Of a stretch of 64,000 nucleotides of DNA, positions 45,021-55,831 are shown one piece after another. Position numbers and translations under genes: made by a program. Origin of the DNA: Melitaea cinxia. Lineage: Eukaryota > Arthropoda > Insecta > Lepidoptera > Nymphalidae. The DNA is taken from positions 14,790,125 through 14,854,124 of the forward strand of contig NC_059412.1 in assembly GCF_905220565.1 (NCBI RefSeq), in the 5' to 3' direction. The notes beneath the pieces are model-generated. The model was given only the letters and a program-made list of their open reading frames with translations. It had not been told where the DNA came from and did no database searches. Every line of letters begins with the position of its first letter. Positions within the stretch are counted from its first letter, which is position 1.

Positions 45021-45955
45021 TTGTGTTTGCTCGCAAACGAAAAAAAAAAACGACTTTAATTACATCGACGAGTAATACAACGTAGATCGGCGAAAAAATA
45101 GTTAAGTAACTACGCGTTATCAATGATTACTCAAAAAGCAGTTATCAGATCTCGATGAAATGTATATGTGACCCCATGATAAATATCAGCTTTCGATTAA
45201 ATTAAAAATTATCAAAATCGGTACACTCAGTAAAAAGTTATTGCAAATTTTCGAGAGTTTCCCTCGATTTCTCTAGGATTCCATCATCAGATCCTGGTTT
45301 CCTTATCATGGCACCAAACTAGGCATATCTCCTTTTCAACAAAAACATAATTATCAAAATCGGTTCATAAACGACGGAGTTATCCCCGGACATACATAAT
45401 GTATAATATATGTATATAATATATTAAGTAACTACGCGTTATCAATGATTACTCAAAAAGCAGTTATCAGATCTCGATGAAATGTATATGTGACCCCATG
45501 ATAAATATCAGCTTTCGATTAAATTAAAAATTATCAAAATCGGTACACCCAGTAAAAAGTTATTGCAAATTTTCGAGAGTTTCCCTCGATTTCTCTAGGA
45601 TTCCATCATCAGATCCTGGTTTCCTTATCATGGTACCAAACTAGGCATATCCCCTTTCCAACAAAAAAAGAATTATAAAAATCGGTACATCCAGTAGAAA
45701 GTTATGTGGTATAATAATACAACGTAGGTCGACGAAAAAAGCGTCAAGTAAAAACGAATTATTAGATATAACTCGAAAAGTAGTTGTTAGATCTTAAATA
45801 AATTTAAATGGGACCAAATGACACAAACCACCTTTCGATCAAAAGAAAATTTGTCGAAATTGCTCCACCCAGTCAATAGTTCTGAAGTAACATACATAAC
45901 AAAAAAATACAGTCGAATGGAGAACCTCCTCCTTTTTTGGAAGTCGGTTAAAAAT
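45021..45955 (-). mobile_element. Family P block with a 322-bp tandem duplication
   Basis: Reversed family P long form. From TTAAGTAACTACGCGTTATC at about 45102 the sequence repeats from 45424, offset about 322 bp, nearly identical through ccctcgatttctctagg and aaactaggcatatc. Ends TTTTTTGGAAGTCGGTTAA. The duplicated part contains the internal repeats of the family. Confidence 0.75.
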
Positions 45956-46105
45956 GCAAGGAGCCATCGCTTCAAATACCAGAGAAGAACTAACAAGTTG
46001 AGTCAACCACCGACCGTGTAGAATGAATACAAAAATTGGTTGACCCGACCAAGGACACGACGGTCGGCGGTCGATCCCGACCGTGTAGAACGCCTTTAAT
46101 AAGTC

Positions 46106-46494
46106 AGCGCGCCCGCTAACAAGTCAAACATCTGTGTAGGAAATCTATTCAAAACGACATCAACGCGAGCGGATTGCTAGTTATTATTTAGTAGGTACTT
46201 TGTTACTTATAATTATTAGTCAATTTTTATAACATTGTATTCACTCCTATGCGTAAACAAACAATATTTTTACGAATTCCTTTATTGTTTATATTTTAGG
46301 TAAAACCTGTGGCAACTTCTGCGTTGCTAATAATATTTAAAATGTATTTATGATGCAGAAGAACAATAAAGAAGAAAAAGCATAAAGAAGATTATAAAAT
46401 CATTCTTTAATAAAAAATAAGGATTAATAGTTTAATTATAAGAAATAATATTTTAGTAAATAGATTAATAGTAAATAGATTTTATATTATCATA
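46106..46494. other. No feature seen
   Basis: AT-rich; no ORF or repeat match. Confidence 0.4.
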
Positions 46495-46905
46495 GCTCAT
46501 CGTCTTAGGTCGGGACATATTCCATCAAAAAGTTTTGGATTCCTTATGAAAAAAATTGACTCTCACTAATTATGATACATGTGGAACTAAAGAAGATTTA
46601 TATCACTTGTTGATGGAATGTATCAAATTGCAGACTCAGAGACAAGTATTGTTTAGGAACTTAAAACTTTGTTCGTTCGATGTTGGGGCAGTGCAAAGTA
46701 TTCTAGCGGATCCCTTATCAGAATCTGCTAGAATGATTTTTGATTTTTATAAATTATCCTTTGTTTGATTTATGTAACTAGATTTTAGTAATTGAGGTAT
46801 TTTTGTTTAAGTTTTTTGTGCGTGTTCCGATTATTTTGTAAAAGTTATAATGGGACTGGCATGTCCTTGTAGGACAAAAGTCCCTAAAATCAATAAAAGA
46901 AAAAA
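46495..46905 (+). pseudogene. LINE ORF C-terminal relic with 3' UTR
   Basis: One frame gives HRLRSGHIPSKSFGFLMKK, the next YDTCGTKEDLYHLLMEC. This is the RLR.GH.P followed by C..C...ED..HLL.EC layout at the C-terminus of I/R1-type LINE proteins. A frameshift lies between the two. The 3' UTR ends aataaaagaaaaaaaa. 5'-truncated and dead. Confidence 0.7.
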
Positions 46906-47039
46906 AATAATAATATTTGAAAGATCGAGGGCCTGTTACACCAGTCGCCGTTAAAGCTATCCAACTTATGACAATGTCCTACAGATAAAGTTTATAATAA
47001 ACTTTTTGTCACCATCTAATTCCAATTTATTCGCAATTG

Positions 47040-47265
47040 TGACTATATCAAAATCAAAATCAAAAACGACTTTATTCAAATAGGCCCCATGAGCACTTGC
47101 GAATCGTTATTTTACAAATTAAAACATTAAAAATGATTCTGCAGAGAAGAAGCGGCAAGAAACTCCGCAGTAATAAAACATAATATAATAAGCAGTTATA
47201 AAAGTAGTAGTTTAATTAATTTAGATGAAACGGGCTCTAATGGCCTATTTCGTGGCTAAGCCTAT
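47040..47265 (-). repeat. LINE 3'-UTR fragments
   Basis: Contains acgactttattcaaatagg, gaagaagcggcaagaaac and later gaaacgggctctaatggcc. The last word resembles the LINE 3' ends at 17635 and 34300. Two tails may be joined here. Confidence 0.45.
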
Positions 47266-47305
47266 TAGTAACTTATCTGCGAGATAAACCACCCATGCAA
47301 CAATC

Positions 47306-47611
47306 CCTTGTATCCTTTTTTTTTATGTCACTAGATCGGCAAACAAGCGAACGGCTCACCTGATGGTAAGCGATTACCGTAGCTTATAGACGCCTGCAAC
47401 ACTAGAAGTATCGCAAGCGCGTTGCCGACCCAATCCCCAATCCCCCAGGAGCTCTGGTCACCTTAGTGATCAACAGGAACACAATACTGCTTGAAATCAG
47501 TACTATTTTGCTGTGATCTTCTGTAAGGTCGAGGTACTACCCCAGTCGGGCTGCTCCATATTTTGAGCAGGAAATTCCTGCTGTGCCCTACCTCAGTTAA
47601 AACCTTGTATC
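47306..47611 (-). mobile_element. SINE-B with 9-bp target-site duplication
   Basis: Element about 47315-47602, reversed, T-run first. CCTTGTATC flanks it at 47306-47314 and 47603-47611. This confirms poly(A)-type retroposition and fixes the family ends. Confidence 0.85.
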
Positions 47612-48050
47612 TAGTCGTTTTTCCGTTATGCACACAACGCCAGACTACTATAATTTTATGCATATAGACACAGTATACATTAAACCAGACGTAATTATTG
47701 TCAGACGAGTTGCCGATCATGATCTTACGTAACTCGCACACTTGCCACGAACCATAGCTATATTAAATATTGATACTCAAGACAATTATTTCCGTGATAC
47801 ATGTATTTTTAGTTTTAATGATTTTTTCTATAACTTGATGAATATAATAGTTGTCTTCAAGAAAGAATTCGTTACCTAACGGCCAGTTACATTTCCAATA
47901 AGGCATGTTTTAAACTTAACGGTTCGTAAGCAAAACTAACCGTTTTCTGATTATCACACCGGGCATTAGTCTATTATGTGTAAAAAATTTAAAATATACA
48001 AGCTATTTTTAAAGCATATTAATAAAAAAAGTTTCTATTATATTTATAAT
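47612..48050. other. No feature seen
   Basis: AT-rich; no gene or repeat recognised. Confidence 0.4.
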
Positions 48051-48055
48051 TATTT

Positions 48056-48720
48056 GCTGTGTGTTTACGGTAGTTAGAACATAGCGAACTCCTCTCTTCC
48101 CGTGGATGTCGTAAAAGGCGACTAAGGGATAACACAGTTCCACTACCACCTTGGAACTTAAGAAGCCGACCATCTTTCCAGCCTATTGCAGTCCACTGCT
48201 GGACATAGGCCTCCACAAGTTCGCGCCAAAAATGCGTGAACTCATGTGTGTTGCCCATAGTCACCACGCTGGGCAGGCGGGTTGGTGACCGCAGGGCTGG
48301 CTTTTTCGCACCTAAGACGCTGCTGCCCATCTTCGGCCTGTTGTTTCAAAGCCAGCGGTTAGATGGTTATCCCGCCATCGGTCGGCTTCTTAAGTTCCAA
48401 GGTGGTAGTGGAACTTTGTTATCCCTTAGTCGCCTCTTACGACACCCACGGGAAGAAAGGGGGTGGCTATATTCTTTTTTTTCGTGCCGTAGCCACACAG
48501 CAAGAAGCCGACCGATGGCGGGATAACCATCCAACTTCTGGCTTTGAAATACACAGGCTGAAGACGGGCACCAGCGTCTTCGGTGCGACAAAGCCAGCCA
48601 TGCGGTCACCAACCCGCCTGCCCAACGTGGTGACTATGGCCAAAACACATGAGTTCACGCCATTTTTGGCGCGAACTTGTGGAGGCCTATGTCCAGCAGT
48701 GGACTGTATTAGGCTGAAGT
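48056..48720 (+). mobile_element. SINE-A carrying a second SINE-A in reverse
   Basis: The host copy is in plus orientation at 48056-48171 and 48502-48720. A full minus copy at 48172-48501 splits it. AAGAAGCCGACC at 48160-48171 and again at 48502-48513 is the duplicated target. The result is a large inverted repeat. Confidence 0.85.
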
Positions 48721-48763
48721 GAGTGAGTGATATAATTAACAAAATAAACATCCTCAATTTACG

Positions 48764-48810
48764 CACACACACACACACACACGCACACACATACACATAC
48801 AAAACACACG
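48764..48810 (+). repeat. CA microsatellite
   Basis: An (AC)n run with scattered AT and GC interruptions. Confidence 0.85.
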
Positions 48811-49009
48811 ATATACTACACACATAATTTGCTAATACTATGCATTTAAAAACAGGACAAAAACGCTTATTTCCATAGAATATGCAATTTATACATATAA
48901 CACAAAGTCGGTATTTCATAAACATCTGCAAAGTGCGATGAGAAATATTAACAAAGGGTTTCGCACATTTTCATTAATTTTATAAATAATGGAATTTTGT
49001 TAAGATCCA

Positions 49010-49315
49010 ATAAAAACTTACCATAATTCCAAGTTATGTGAGTTTGATTCCCGTCACAGGTCAGGATGTAATATATAGTGATTTATTTATATATGTTTTA
49101 TTTGTACATCAATTTATTACAAAGATATGTATCTATATTAGTCGACCATTGCCTGCGAAAGGTAGGTTACCATAGGAACAGACAACTACAACTATATAAA
49201 TGTTAAAAAAAAAACTTTAAAATAAATAAACTTTTAAATAATTCCGTATATAATATATAATTATTTGTCATCAGCGGGAATCGAGCCCGAGTATAAACTA
49301 TCCGTCAAAACGTAC
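49010..49315. repeat. Two SINE-2-like head fragments facing each other
   Basis: gtttgattcccgtcac near 49031 is a plus B-box; cgggaatcgagcccgag near 49276 is a minus B-box. Between them lies cataggaacagacaac of the SINE-2 tail. Confidence 0.45.
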
Positions 49316-49527
49316 AGAACCCTAAAATTCTAATAAAAAAAATCAATAGAGACCCGGCGCAATCACACGGCAGACATTATGCAAAGGCTTGAGCAACGTT
49401 CTGCACAAAGTATGTTACTTCATAAATTCCCATGTGTGCACTGTTATATCAGACTCTAGAGGTCGCTTTGAAAATTCTAACATTAGGCTAATTTTGCGAT
49501 AATCAAAAATAATATCTATATACTAAT

Positions 49528-49725
49528 ACTAGCTGACAGCGCAAACGTTGTTTTGCCCCCCCTTATGACTTAGGGCCTCACCTTAGGGCTATGAAAAATA
49601 GATGTTGTTCGATTCTCAGACCTACCCAATATGCTCACAAAATTTCATGAGAATCGGTCAAACCATTTCGGAGGAGTTTAACTACAAACACCGCGACACG
49701 AGATTTTTATATATTAGATAATAAA
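49528..49725 (+). repeat. RTE-like tail
   Basis: CTAGCTGACAGCGCAAACG to gcgacacgagatttttat; one module only. Confidence 0.6.
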
Positions 49726-50631
49726 GCGGAAAAGTTTGTTTAAGCGCGTAATCCTCAGGAACTAAACGTTCGTATTGAAAAATTCTTTTTGTCTTGTTAC
49801 TTGCTTGCAGTAATCCCAGGAAGTACTGTACTAGGTTCGAATGTATTCTTAAAGTACAGTATTGTGCGTTTTATACTCAAATTAATGCGGGTACGAACTA
49901 AGCACAGCTAATATAAAATACCATGTATAAACAGATAAATGGGGACGGTTTTCTGCTGTTTTAATCAAAAATCTTTTTGTTTTCATTTTGTGTATAATTA
50001 TGATAATACTAGCAATACCCGTGCGGTATAATTCGAACTCAATAAGTTAAAAATTTACGTCAATTATGTTGACGTTGTTTCAAAATGAAAGCCGTCATAT
50101 ATATAATTTAATCAATCAAAAAATATAAAAACATAAAATGAGGATTGAAAAAGTTTGTATATCTGTGGATACTCCAGTTTTAATTTTACTATTGAAAATG
50201 ATTACAACACGGTTATTGACAACGCGACTTGATTAGTTTAACATACAAAATTAACGATTATGAGTATATTCATCATATATATTATTACGCTAAGGTGAAG
50301 ATGTTTACCTCCCTTTTTAGAGGAAACCTCACAATCAATCCACATAAATTATATATAATTTCATAGATAATTGCTTGCTTTACCAGTATCAATAACTAAA
50401 AAAATGTATTATTGCTTTTGTTTTTGTAAATTAATTAATTATTAAAATTATACATATGACGGCTTTAATTATGAAGCAACGTCAACATGACTGACGGTTG
50501 GTAAATTTTTTGTTCATTTCAAATCAACTCACGTATAATTTTTTTTTTTTTTAAATTTGGTTGACTATTAATAATTTTAAAACCCAAAGCATATTACAAC
50601 ACAAGTAAGTATCTATACATCTTTGACTAGC

Positions 50632-50845
50632 CCGTTAGCACAGCTTGTTGTGGCCCTGCTTTCTGCTCCACGAGTTGGGGGTTCGATTACCGTTTGAGTC
50701 TGGAGGTAATATTTGTATTTGTGTATTTATAATATATTTACCAAAAAATATATATTTAGGTATGGTAGTCGGCTATTACCTATAACAAGCATTAAGATAC
50801 TTACCATAGGAACAGACGACCGTGTGTGAATGTTATATTTATTTA
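50632..50845 (+). mobile_element. SINE-2 copy, best preserved
   Basis: Starts GCCCGTTAGCACAGCTTG, has GGGGGTTCGATTACCG (B-box), gagtctggaggtaat and the tail acgaccgtgtgtgaatg. No poly(A). Confidence 0.7.
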
Positions 50846-50850
50846 TACTA

Positions 50851-51215
50851 GCTGTCCGCGCCACTTCGTCCGCGTGGAATATAGCAAAAAAGTTATTGTT
50901 CAATTCGTAGTTATAAAATAAATAAATTTTTAAAAATAAAAGTTACTCCTTATTACATCAGCTATCTGCCAGTGAAAGTTCCGTCAAAATCGGTCCAGCC
51001 GTTTCAGAGATTAGCCGGGACAAACAGACAGAATGACAGACAAAAATTGTGAAAAAATGTTATTTTGATATATGTACTGTGTATACATCCATACGCATTA
51101 GGTTAGTGCGTTAGATTAGGTTAGCTATAATTATGCATTGTGGTAATGCGATTATTTTAATATTACAAACAGACACTCCAATTTTATTTATTTGTATAGA
51201 TTATATCTGTATTTA
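50851..51215 (+). repeat. RTE-like tail, second family
   Basis: ACTAGCTGTCCGCGCCAC to cggtccagccgtttcagag and the gtactgtgtatacatcc end. Adjacent to SINE-2. Best copy of this tail family. Confidence 0.65.
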
Positions 51216-51407
51216 GCAAAGATGTGTGAGTATAATAACTATTGATATTTATGTAACGTGAGAAAACATATACCTAATTTTGATTTAATTCTCAAGTTTT
51301 GTACGATTTAGTTATGTCATTATTAACTGTATTATATTGTGTAACAATTTATGTGTGTGTGGGATTACTAGTTGTAGTTACATTTATATGAGATATTTAT
51401 TATTTTA

Positions 51408-51605
51408 ACAGATTTCCAAAAAAGGAGGAAGTTTTTAATTCGTTTTTTTTTTGTGTATGAGTGGACCGATATTGATGATCTTTGTTTTAATCGAAAGACG
51501 GTGCATGTTGTGTCGTGGTCGTAATAATGCGCTGGTACCTATTTACTTGACAACTTTTTCGTCTAAATTACGTTGTTTTACTTGTCGATGTCATTGAAGT
51601 CGGTA
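51408..51605 (+). mobile_element. Family P, heavily deleted
   Basis: Both ends remain (gatttccaaaaaaggagg; cattgaagtcgg) with about half the middle lost. Confidence 0.6.
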
Positions 51606-52650
51606 TTTTTACTAAGTAAAATCGTAATTCAGTAACAGTCATTTGTTAGTGACGATACCGTGATTTGGTTGTTAAAAATTTCGTTAGGTACTGATTATTC
51701 ATTAGTGACTTACTGTTATCCTTCCTTTTGTATGGAATATATATATTACAAGACAATCTTATTATCCCAACAGTGTTTAATAAGTAAAATTATCTATACG
51801 AAGTTCAGATATTCAAATATTTTATTTAATAGATGACATAAAATCTTACAAAGTTTATATAACAGTCCAATATTTCTAAATAAAATATCTACTAGGTCAA
51901 TAATTTTTTTATCAACAAATCATTCAAATTAACTAATAAATACTTTCGTAAAATGCGGGTCAAACAGAGACCGCTTATTTATGTAGTCGGTAAATTCTTA
52001 ACCTTAAAATTATAAAGATTGAGAAATATTATATGAAAGGAAACAAGAACCGAGTGGTCGGGGCGCTTGCTCTTGCGAATTCAATGTCGGAATAAAACGA
52101 AAAAAAAAAAATTCGAAGAGGTTATCTTACTCCTAAAGTAAAGCAAACCCGTCTTTTCGGGTACGCGTATACGGTAAGAATGAGATTAGTATAATTATCT
52201 CCTTGTTTTGTCAGTTTTAAAATGATTTAAATAAATAATCATTGCTTAAAAATAATTTAGTATTTAAAAATTAGTTAAAATTAACTTAAAACTTAATATA
52301 GCTCAACAATTATAACTTTAAATAATAAATACCATTCTTTTAAAATGAGATGGTTCGTTTTATTCTGACTAAAATTACCCTATATTGCGTATTTTTTATA
52401 TTTATCCCTATTGAATTTTTATTTGTTTTTATTTGGGCTATCTGGATCCATATAAAAACAGATAAAAAAAAACAATATGATAAACAGAAAAATACACAAT
52501 AGTTTACAATAACTTCCCATACAAATCATCGTTTTTTACTGGAATTTTTAGCAGGGATTACGTGCTTTTTCTTTGAGTATTCGTGGGATTTTTTAAAAAA
52601 TAACACATTAATTGTTACCTTTTTATATAAAAATATAAATAACTTATTAT
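51606..52650. other. No feature seen
   Basis: AT-rich; no gene recognised. Confidence 0.4.
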
Positions 52651-52663
52651 ATATATTACTTAC

Positions 52664-52905
52664 AATGATAAAACTTCCTTGAAATATCGCCTTATGTATC
52701 ACTTTACACAACACAATAATATAATAATTCCAAGAGCGAAATTAAATAATTATGACGTTAGTGAGAACTCGCGAGCGTTCACCGCAACGAAAGAGTCTAC
52801 CTCCCTCTACGAATGTTTCTTTCAAACTGCGGTCTCGGCAGAGAATTAAGTGACAGCAGGGCAGGACAATAACCATCAAAGTGCTCACGCGCAGTTTTGT
52901 AATTC
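52664..52905 (-). other. Candidate noncoding first exon and promoter
   Basis: On the minus strand a CpG-containing block (gaacgctcgcgagttctc) is followed by an AT-rich leader and a splice donor, ATT|GTAAGTAAT, with the last exon base at 52664. No long ORF precedes the donor. Unique sequence plus a consensus donor suggests a 5' exon of a gene lying to the left. No acceptor can be matched in this window. Confidence 0.22.
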
Positions 52906-53359
52906 AAATTAATTAAACGAATTTTACACCGTATTTCAATTTTTTCACGCTCATCTCTTTGCTCAAGGTTTTCGTTTGAACACAGACGCGGTCACACGTA
53001 ACCTTTAGTTATTGTATACTCGATAATTAGCAAGAATTTTTTAAAAATAAAATTTAAATAATTTTTTTAACAAAATGTAAATTATTTATTAACATTAAAT
53101 TCTCACGTAACCAAATATATAATTAGAATCTGATGTGAATGCTCCATGACATCCGTGTACGTCCGCAAAACAATCTGTATTTACAAATAAAACTTAAATC
53201 AACTGTAGATGTCCCACTATAAGACACTTTGCAGCCGTGGGACGGTATTAATAAATGATATAATATTTTACTTTGCACTGTACTGCAAAGTTATATATTA
53301 TATATGTGGATGTTTATAAGAAACAGACTAAAATTGTTATGGAAATTGTATCAATAATG

Positions 53360-53655
53360 AAGCAACGACGCCACGTTGGCGCAACGGTCACAGCACCGCA
53401 CATGACAAACATTTGTTTTGGCCATGCAGATGTTTGCCGTGTTCTGGATATTTGTGCAGTCCTTGTAGGTATCTCCAGAGAGAGCACGTCAAGCCGAAGG
53501 TTCCGTTTATTATCATGTACACCTGATAGCGATCGATACTCATAGTGGGGAATATATCCGCTAACACGCATTGGACCAGCATGGTGGTCTAAGCCTTCAC
53601 CTACAAGGGGAAAGAGGCCTATGCCCAGCAGTGGGATACTACAGGCAGAAGCATA
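53360..53655 (+). mobile_element. SINE-1, full-length
   Basis: Starts GCAACGACGCCACGTTGGCG (A-box region), continues with gccatgcagatgtttgccg and gagagagcacgtcaagccg, and ends ggatactacaggcagaagc. This copy links the tRNA-like head to the common 3' body. Confidence 0.75.
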
Positions 53656-53689
53656 AACGTAATGACTATGGCTTACTAAAATTACAAGA

Positions 53690-54715
53690 AGACAAAATCC
53701 TACTAATATTATAAACGCAAAAGTTTGTATGGATGTATGGATGTGTGGATGTGTGGATGTGTGGATGTGTGGATGTGTGGATGTGTGGATGTGTGGATGT
53801 GTGGATGTGTGGATGTGTGGATGTGTGGATGTGTGGATGTGTGGATGTGTGGATGTGTGGATGTGTGGATGTGTGGATGTGTGGATGTGTGGATGTGTGG
53901 ATGTGTGGATGTGTGGATGTGTGGATGTGTGGATGTGTGGATGTGTGGATGTGTGGATGTGTGGATGTGTGGATGTGTGGATGTGTGGATGTGTGGATGT
54001 GTGGATGTGTGGATGTGTGGATGTGTGGATGTGTGGATGTGTGGATGTGTGGATGTGTGGATGTGTGGATGTGTGGATGTGTGGATGTGTGGATGTGTGG
54101 ATGTGTGGATGTGTGGATGTGTGGATGTGTGGATGTGTGGATGTGTGGATGTGTGGATGTGTGGATGTATTGATGTATGGATGTATGGATGTATGGATGT
54201 ATGGATGTATGGATGTACGAATGTTTGGTTGTATGGAAAACTACCGAATAGATTTTAATGAAAGTTTGCAATAATATGGCTTATACATCAGAATAACACA
54301 AAGGCTATAATTTTTAAAGATAGTGTATGAGTTGCCCACAATATAACGATAATTGTCAAGTAAATCGGAAAAAAAAATCTGTTATCTGCGAGCTATTCTG
54401 GCGTATGCTGCTAAAACTATAGAGTTTACACGTATATAATGTTTAAGAGAAATGTTTATCTTAATTAGTCCTACAAAAAAGTCCGCGAGAGCATATCTTT
54501 TATGAGTAAGCCATTATCTCAAAAACAGTGAACCATAAATAAAATAACAATTGATAATACATATATTTCTAATGCACATTTGGTAGTAACAAATTGATTT
54601 TTATGTCGCAGAACCAATTTTGATGAATTTAGATAAATGTTCAGAAGATAATAAGCTACTCGAAATATTTAATAATCCTGTGCAGACGAAGTCGCGGGTA
54701 CCAGCTAGTACATTA
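53690..54715 (+). repeat. RTE-like LINE tail hosting a minisatellite
   Basis: Starts aatcctactaatattataaa, cgcaaaagtttgtatgg and ends gacgaagtcgcgggtaccag. These are common borders of a LINE-type repeat. The tandem array at 53726-54235 expands the gtttgtatggatg word of the tail. Confidence 0.55.
53726..54235 (+). repeat. 8-bp minisatellite, GTGTGGAT
   Basis: About 53 uninterrupted GTGTGGAT units from 53741, with a few GTATGGAT units on the left and six or seven on the right. As 24 bases make three units, every frame is an 8-residue repeat, so long open frames (up to 201 codons) occur on both strands. They are not genes. Confidence 0.95.
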
Positions 54716-54834
54716 TAAGCGGAAGTTGAATTTGCGAATGTCAGTTTTAATAAACATTTCGTCATTTCTATAAGAGAAAGATCTTTAACATCTTTCACAC
54801 GACTGAAGTAAACCTTCTGCACAATAGACCTGCA

Positions 54835-55016
54835 CTGTGTCTTAGATAAAAGAAACGTAACTATGAGAGAAAGAGAGAAAGGAAATGTGTGCTTACAACT
54901 CTCTCTCTTGTTCCGTTCACCTCACCCGATAACACTTTTCGTAACGATCTCGTCACGCATTCAGCAACTTACTCCCCAAGTCAAATGTGCGTAAAGAAGA
55001 TTTACATCAATAACTA
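54835..55016 (-). repeat. Dispersed repeat X, copy 2
   Basis: Reverse complement of 21480-21660: cacttttcgtaacgatctcg, cgtcacgcattcagcaac and gcgtaaagaagatttacatc occur in order. Confidence 0.6.
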
Positions 55017-55017
55017 A

Positions 55018-55310
55018 CTGAGGTAGGGCACAGCAGGAATTTCCTGCTCAAAATATGGAGCAGCCCGACTGCGGTAGTACCTCGACCTTACAGAAGATCA
55101 CAGCTAAATAATACTGTTTTCAAGCAGTATTGTGTTCCTGTTGGTGAGTAAGGTGACCAGAGCTCCTGGGGGGATTGGGGATTGGGTCGGTAACGCGCTT
55201 GCGATGCTTCTGGTGTTGCAGGCGTCTATAAGCTACGGTAATCGCTTACCATCAGGTGAGCCGTACGCTTGTTTGCCGACCTACTGACATAAAAAAAAAA
55301 AAAAAAAAAT
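55018..55310 (+). mobile_element. SINE-B copy
   Basis: Full-length, AACTGAGGTAGGGCACAG to gcttgtttgccgacctac and a 20-base A run. Very close to consensus, so probably young. Confidence 0.85.
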
Positions 55311-55334
55311 ACATAGGCACCATCGCTCTGGTGT

Positions 55335-55500
55335 AGTCGTGCATGTTGCGTGTTGGCGCCTCAACACCGGCGGTTACAGGTTATATTCCCATTAGGCATG
55401 GATAAATAAATGAATAAATAAATATCTTATAACTATATATATATAATATATACACACATACGGACGTTTGTTCCTATGGTAAGCAACTTAATGCTTGTGT
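55335..55500 (+). repeat. SINE-2 copy, eroded
   Basis: ttgcgtgttggcgcctc at the head and cacacatacggacgtttg / aacttaatgcttgtg at the tail. Confidence 0.5.
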
Positions 55501-55548
55501 TTTTGAATGCTTCAAAAAAGAAGGAGGATACTCAATTCGACCGTATAT

Positions 55549-55829
55549 ATATAACCCGAGTAGAAATTTTTTCGTGTTCCTTAGCAGGATCGGGTCGGGC
55601 ATGCCTGATCTGGACCGGATAAGGTATGTAACGCAGAAGATTTGTCTGAACCTGATCAGGATGAGATGAGATTTTCTGATCGGGTCCAGATCAATCATAT
55701 GCGTTACATACCTTGTCTGGTCCGGTTCGGGTATGCCCGGTTCGGTCCTCTTAAAAAACACGAATGTATATATTTTTTAAAAATGTTACATACATGATCT
55801 GGTTGAGTCTAACTTTTTTTTCTAGTCGG
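55549..55829. mobile_element. Foldback element, copy 2
   Basis: Ends are ACCCGAGTAGAAATTTTTT and the complement of ACCGACTAGAAAAAAAG. Arms of about 85 bp pair from cgtgttccttagcagg to the matching ctcttaaaaaacacg, with AAGGTATGTAACGCA in both arms. The loop side carries ATCAGGATGAGATGAGA. It sits in the TATATA tract of family P. Confidence 0.78.
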
Positions 55830-55831
55830 TA

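Larger units (their letters stand above)
44543..46095 (+). mobile_element. PIF/Harbinger-like element, internally deleted
   Basis: The left end contains TTCTACACGGTCGGGATCG and the right end the complement of GTTCTACACGGTCGGGATCG. The inverted repeat continues into GACCGCC. TTA(A) stands outside both ends, fitting the 3-bp TWA target of PIF/Harbinger, though one base of slippage leaves TTA or TAA open. It carries a MADF-type ORF but no DDE transposase. The 916-bp family P block at 45021-45955 lies inside it. Confidence 0.7.

Noticed and set aside
53666..54274. Open frames of 146-201 codons on both strands
   Set aside because: They follow the 8-bp minisatellite; a period of 8 leaves all frames open if the unit has no stop.
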